Part shown: positions 6,633 to 6,824 of the stretch, one piece after another
How the letters are laid out: each line of letters begins with the position of its first letter
Numbering within the stretch: the stretch's first letter is position 1
Origin: Treponema sp.
GTDB taxonomy: Bacteria; Spirochaetota; Spirochaetia; Treponematales; Breznakiellaceae
NCBI GenBank assembly: GCA_031275515.1
Contig: JAISOQ010000143.1
Location: 1 to 6,824 of the forward strand
Direction: 5' to 3'
Length of the DNA: 6,824 nt
Position numbers and translations under genes: made by a program
The notes under the pieces: generated by a model
What the model was told of the DNA's origin: nothing
Databases searched by the model: none
What the model saw: the letters and a program-made list of their open reading frames with translations, nothing else

Positions 6633-6649
6633 TCCTTATACCATAAGGA
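6633..6649. promoter_or_regulatory. Dyad in the divergent LysR intergenic region
   Basis: A perfect inverted repeat, TCCTTAT-ACC-ATAAGGA, lies 50 bases upstream of the LysR-type start and 119 bases upstream of the plus-strand ATG. Three more pairs form beyond a single mismatch on each side (6629-6631 with 6651-6653). LysR proteins usually bind interrupted dyads in such divergent regions, so this is a candidate operator for autoregulation and divergent activation. Binding is inferred. Confidence 0.5.
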
Positions 6650-6668
6650 ATTATGACAAAAACACGGC

Positions 6669-6681
6669 AACCCGCCGGGTT
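6669..6681. other. Small GC-rich inverted repeat in the divergent region
   Basis: AACCCG-C-CGGGTT forms a 6-base stem with one central base. On the minus strand it is followed 6 bases later by TTTTT, on the plus strand by an A-rich stretch. It could act as a weak terminator for minus-strand transcription or as a second operator; a 1-base loop cannot form a full RNA hairpin, so the effective stem would be shorter. Confidence 0.3.
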
Positions 6682-6767
6682 ACGGATAAAAAAGTAATCC
6701 CTGCTAAAACATGCCTGCCTCCCTGTGGTATATCTGACAAAAAAACAACTACTCAAGGAGAACAAGT

Positions 6768-6821
6768 ATGGTGGACATTGATTCTACTAAAGAACGGATG
6801 GAAAGTAAAGGCGGCCTGTGA
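6768..6821 (+). CDS. Start of an unidentified plus-strand gene or 17-residue leader ORF
   Basis: An ATG preceded by AAGGAG (6755-6760) at a 7-base spacing opens a frame of 17 codons, MVDIDSTKERMESKGGL, ending in TGA at 6819-6821; the window stops 3 bases later (GCC). The ribosome binding site is the strongest in the window apart from that of hydA, so translation starting here is likely. Three readings are possible: a short leader or small peptide; the N-terminus of a selenoprotein with TGA read as selenocysteine, since anaerobes of this type often use it; or a gene broken by a stop. I do not recognise the peptide. The divergent LysR-type gene suggests that whatever begins here is its target. 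Confidence 0.45.
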   Translation: MVDIDSTKERMESKGGL

Positions 6822-6824
6822 GCC

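Overview
The window reads as a piece of a strictly anaerobic, H2-metabolising bacterial chromosome. All four clearly recognised metabolic genes lie on the minus strand and form a redox module: hydC-hydB-hydA, the three subunits of a soluble NAD-linked, multi-cluster [FeFe] hydrogenase of the electron-bifurcating HydABC type, followed by rex, an NADH/NAD+ sensing repressor. Gene content, roughly balanced base composition and GC-rich dispersed-repeat DNA fit a spirochaete of the termite-gut Treponema kind. That assignment is inference from memory of such genomes; a clostridial or other fermentative host cannot be excluded from sequence alone.

Layout from left to right. Positions 18-125 hold one copy of a 108-bp repeat, ending 12 bp from the rex stop. 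rex (138-785) has its own ribosome binding site and follows hydA after a 104-bp spacer. hydA (890-2641), hydB (2644-4518) and hydC (4518-5042) are tightly packed: a TAATG stop/start overlap joins hydC to hydB, and 2 bp separate hydB from hydA. Upstream of hydC is a 602-bp gene-free stretch (5043-5644) rich in structure: a long palindrome (5116-5159), a run of GC-rich hairpins and 16- and 18-bp tandem repeats (5219-5327), and a second copy of the 108-bp repeat (5354-5461) in the same orientation as the first. The hyd-rex block is therefore bracketed by direct repeats. Next come a LysR-type regulator (5645-6583, minus strand), a divergent regulatory region with a dyad, and at the right edge a plus-strand start with a strong ribosome binding site that meets TGA after 17 codons, three bases before the window ends.

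How it works together: HydA carries the H-cluster and a chain of Fe-S clusters, HydB carries FMN and the NAD(H) site plus further clusters, and HydC supplies a [2Fe-2S] cluster. The complex would interconvert H2 with NADH and, if bifurcating, ferredoxin as well. Rex reads the NADH/NAD+ ratio that this enzyme changes, so its place at the end of the block suggests a feedback loop, although I could not find a convincing Rex operator. The most unusual parts of the window are the repeat architecture around the operon, the altered H-cluster L3 motif in HydA, and the TGA-interrupted start at the right edge.
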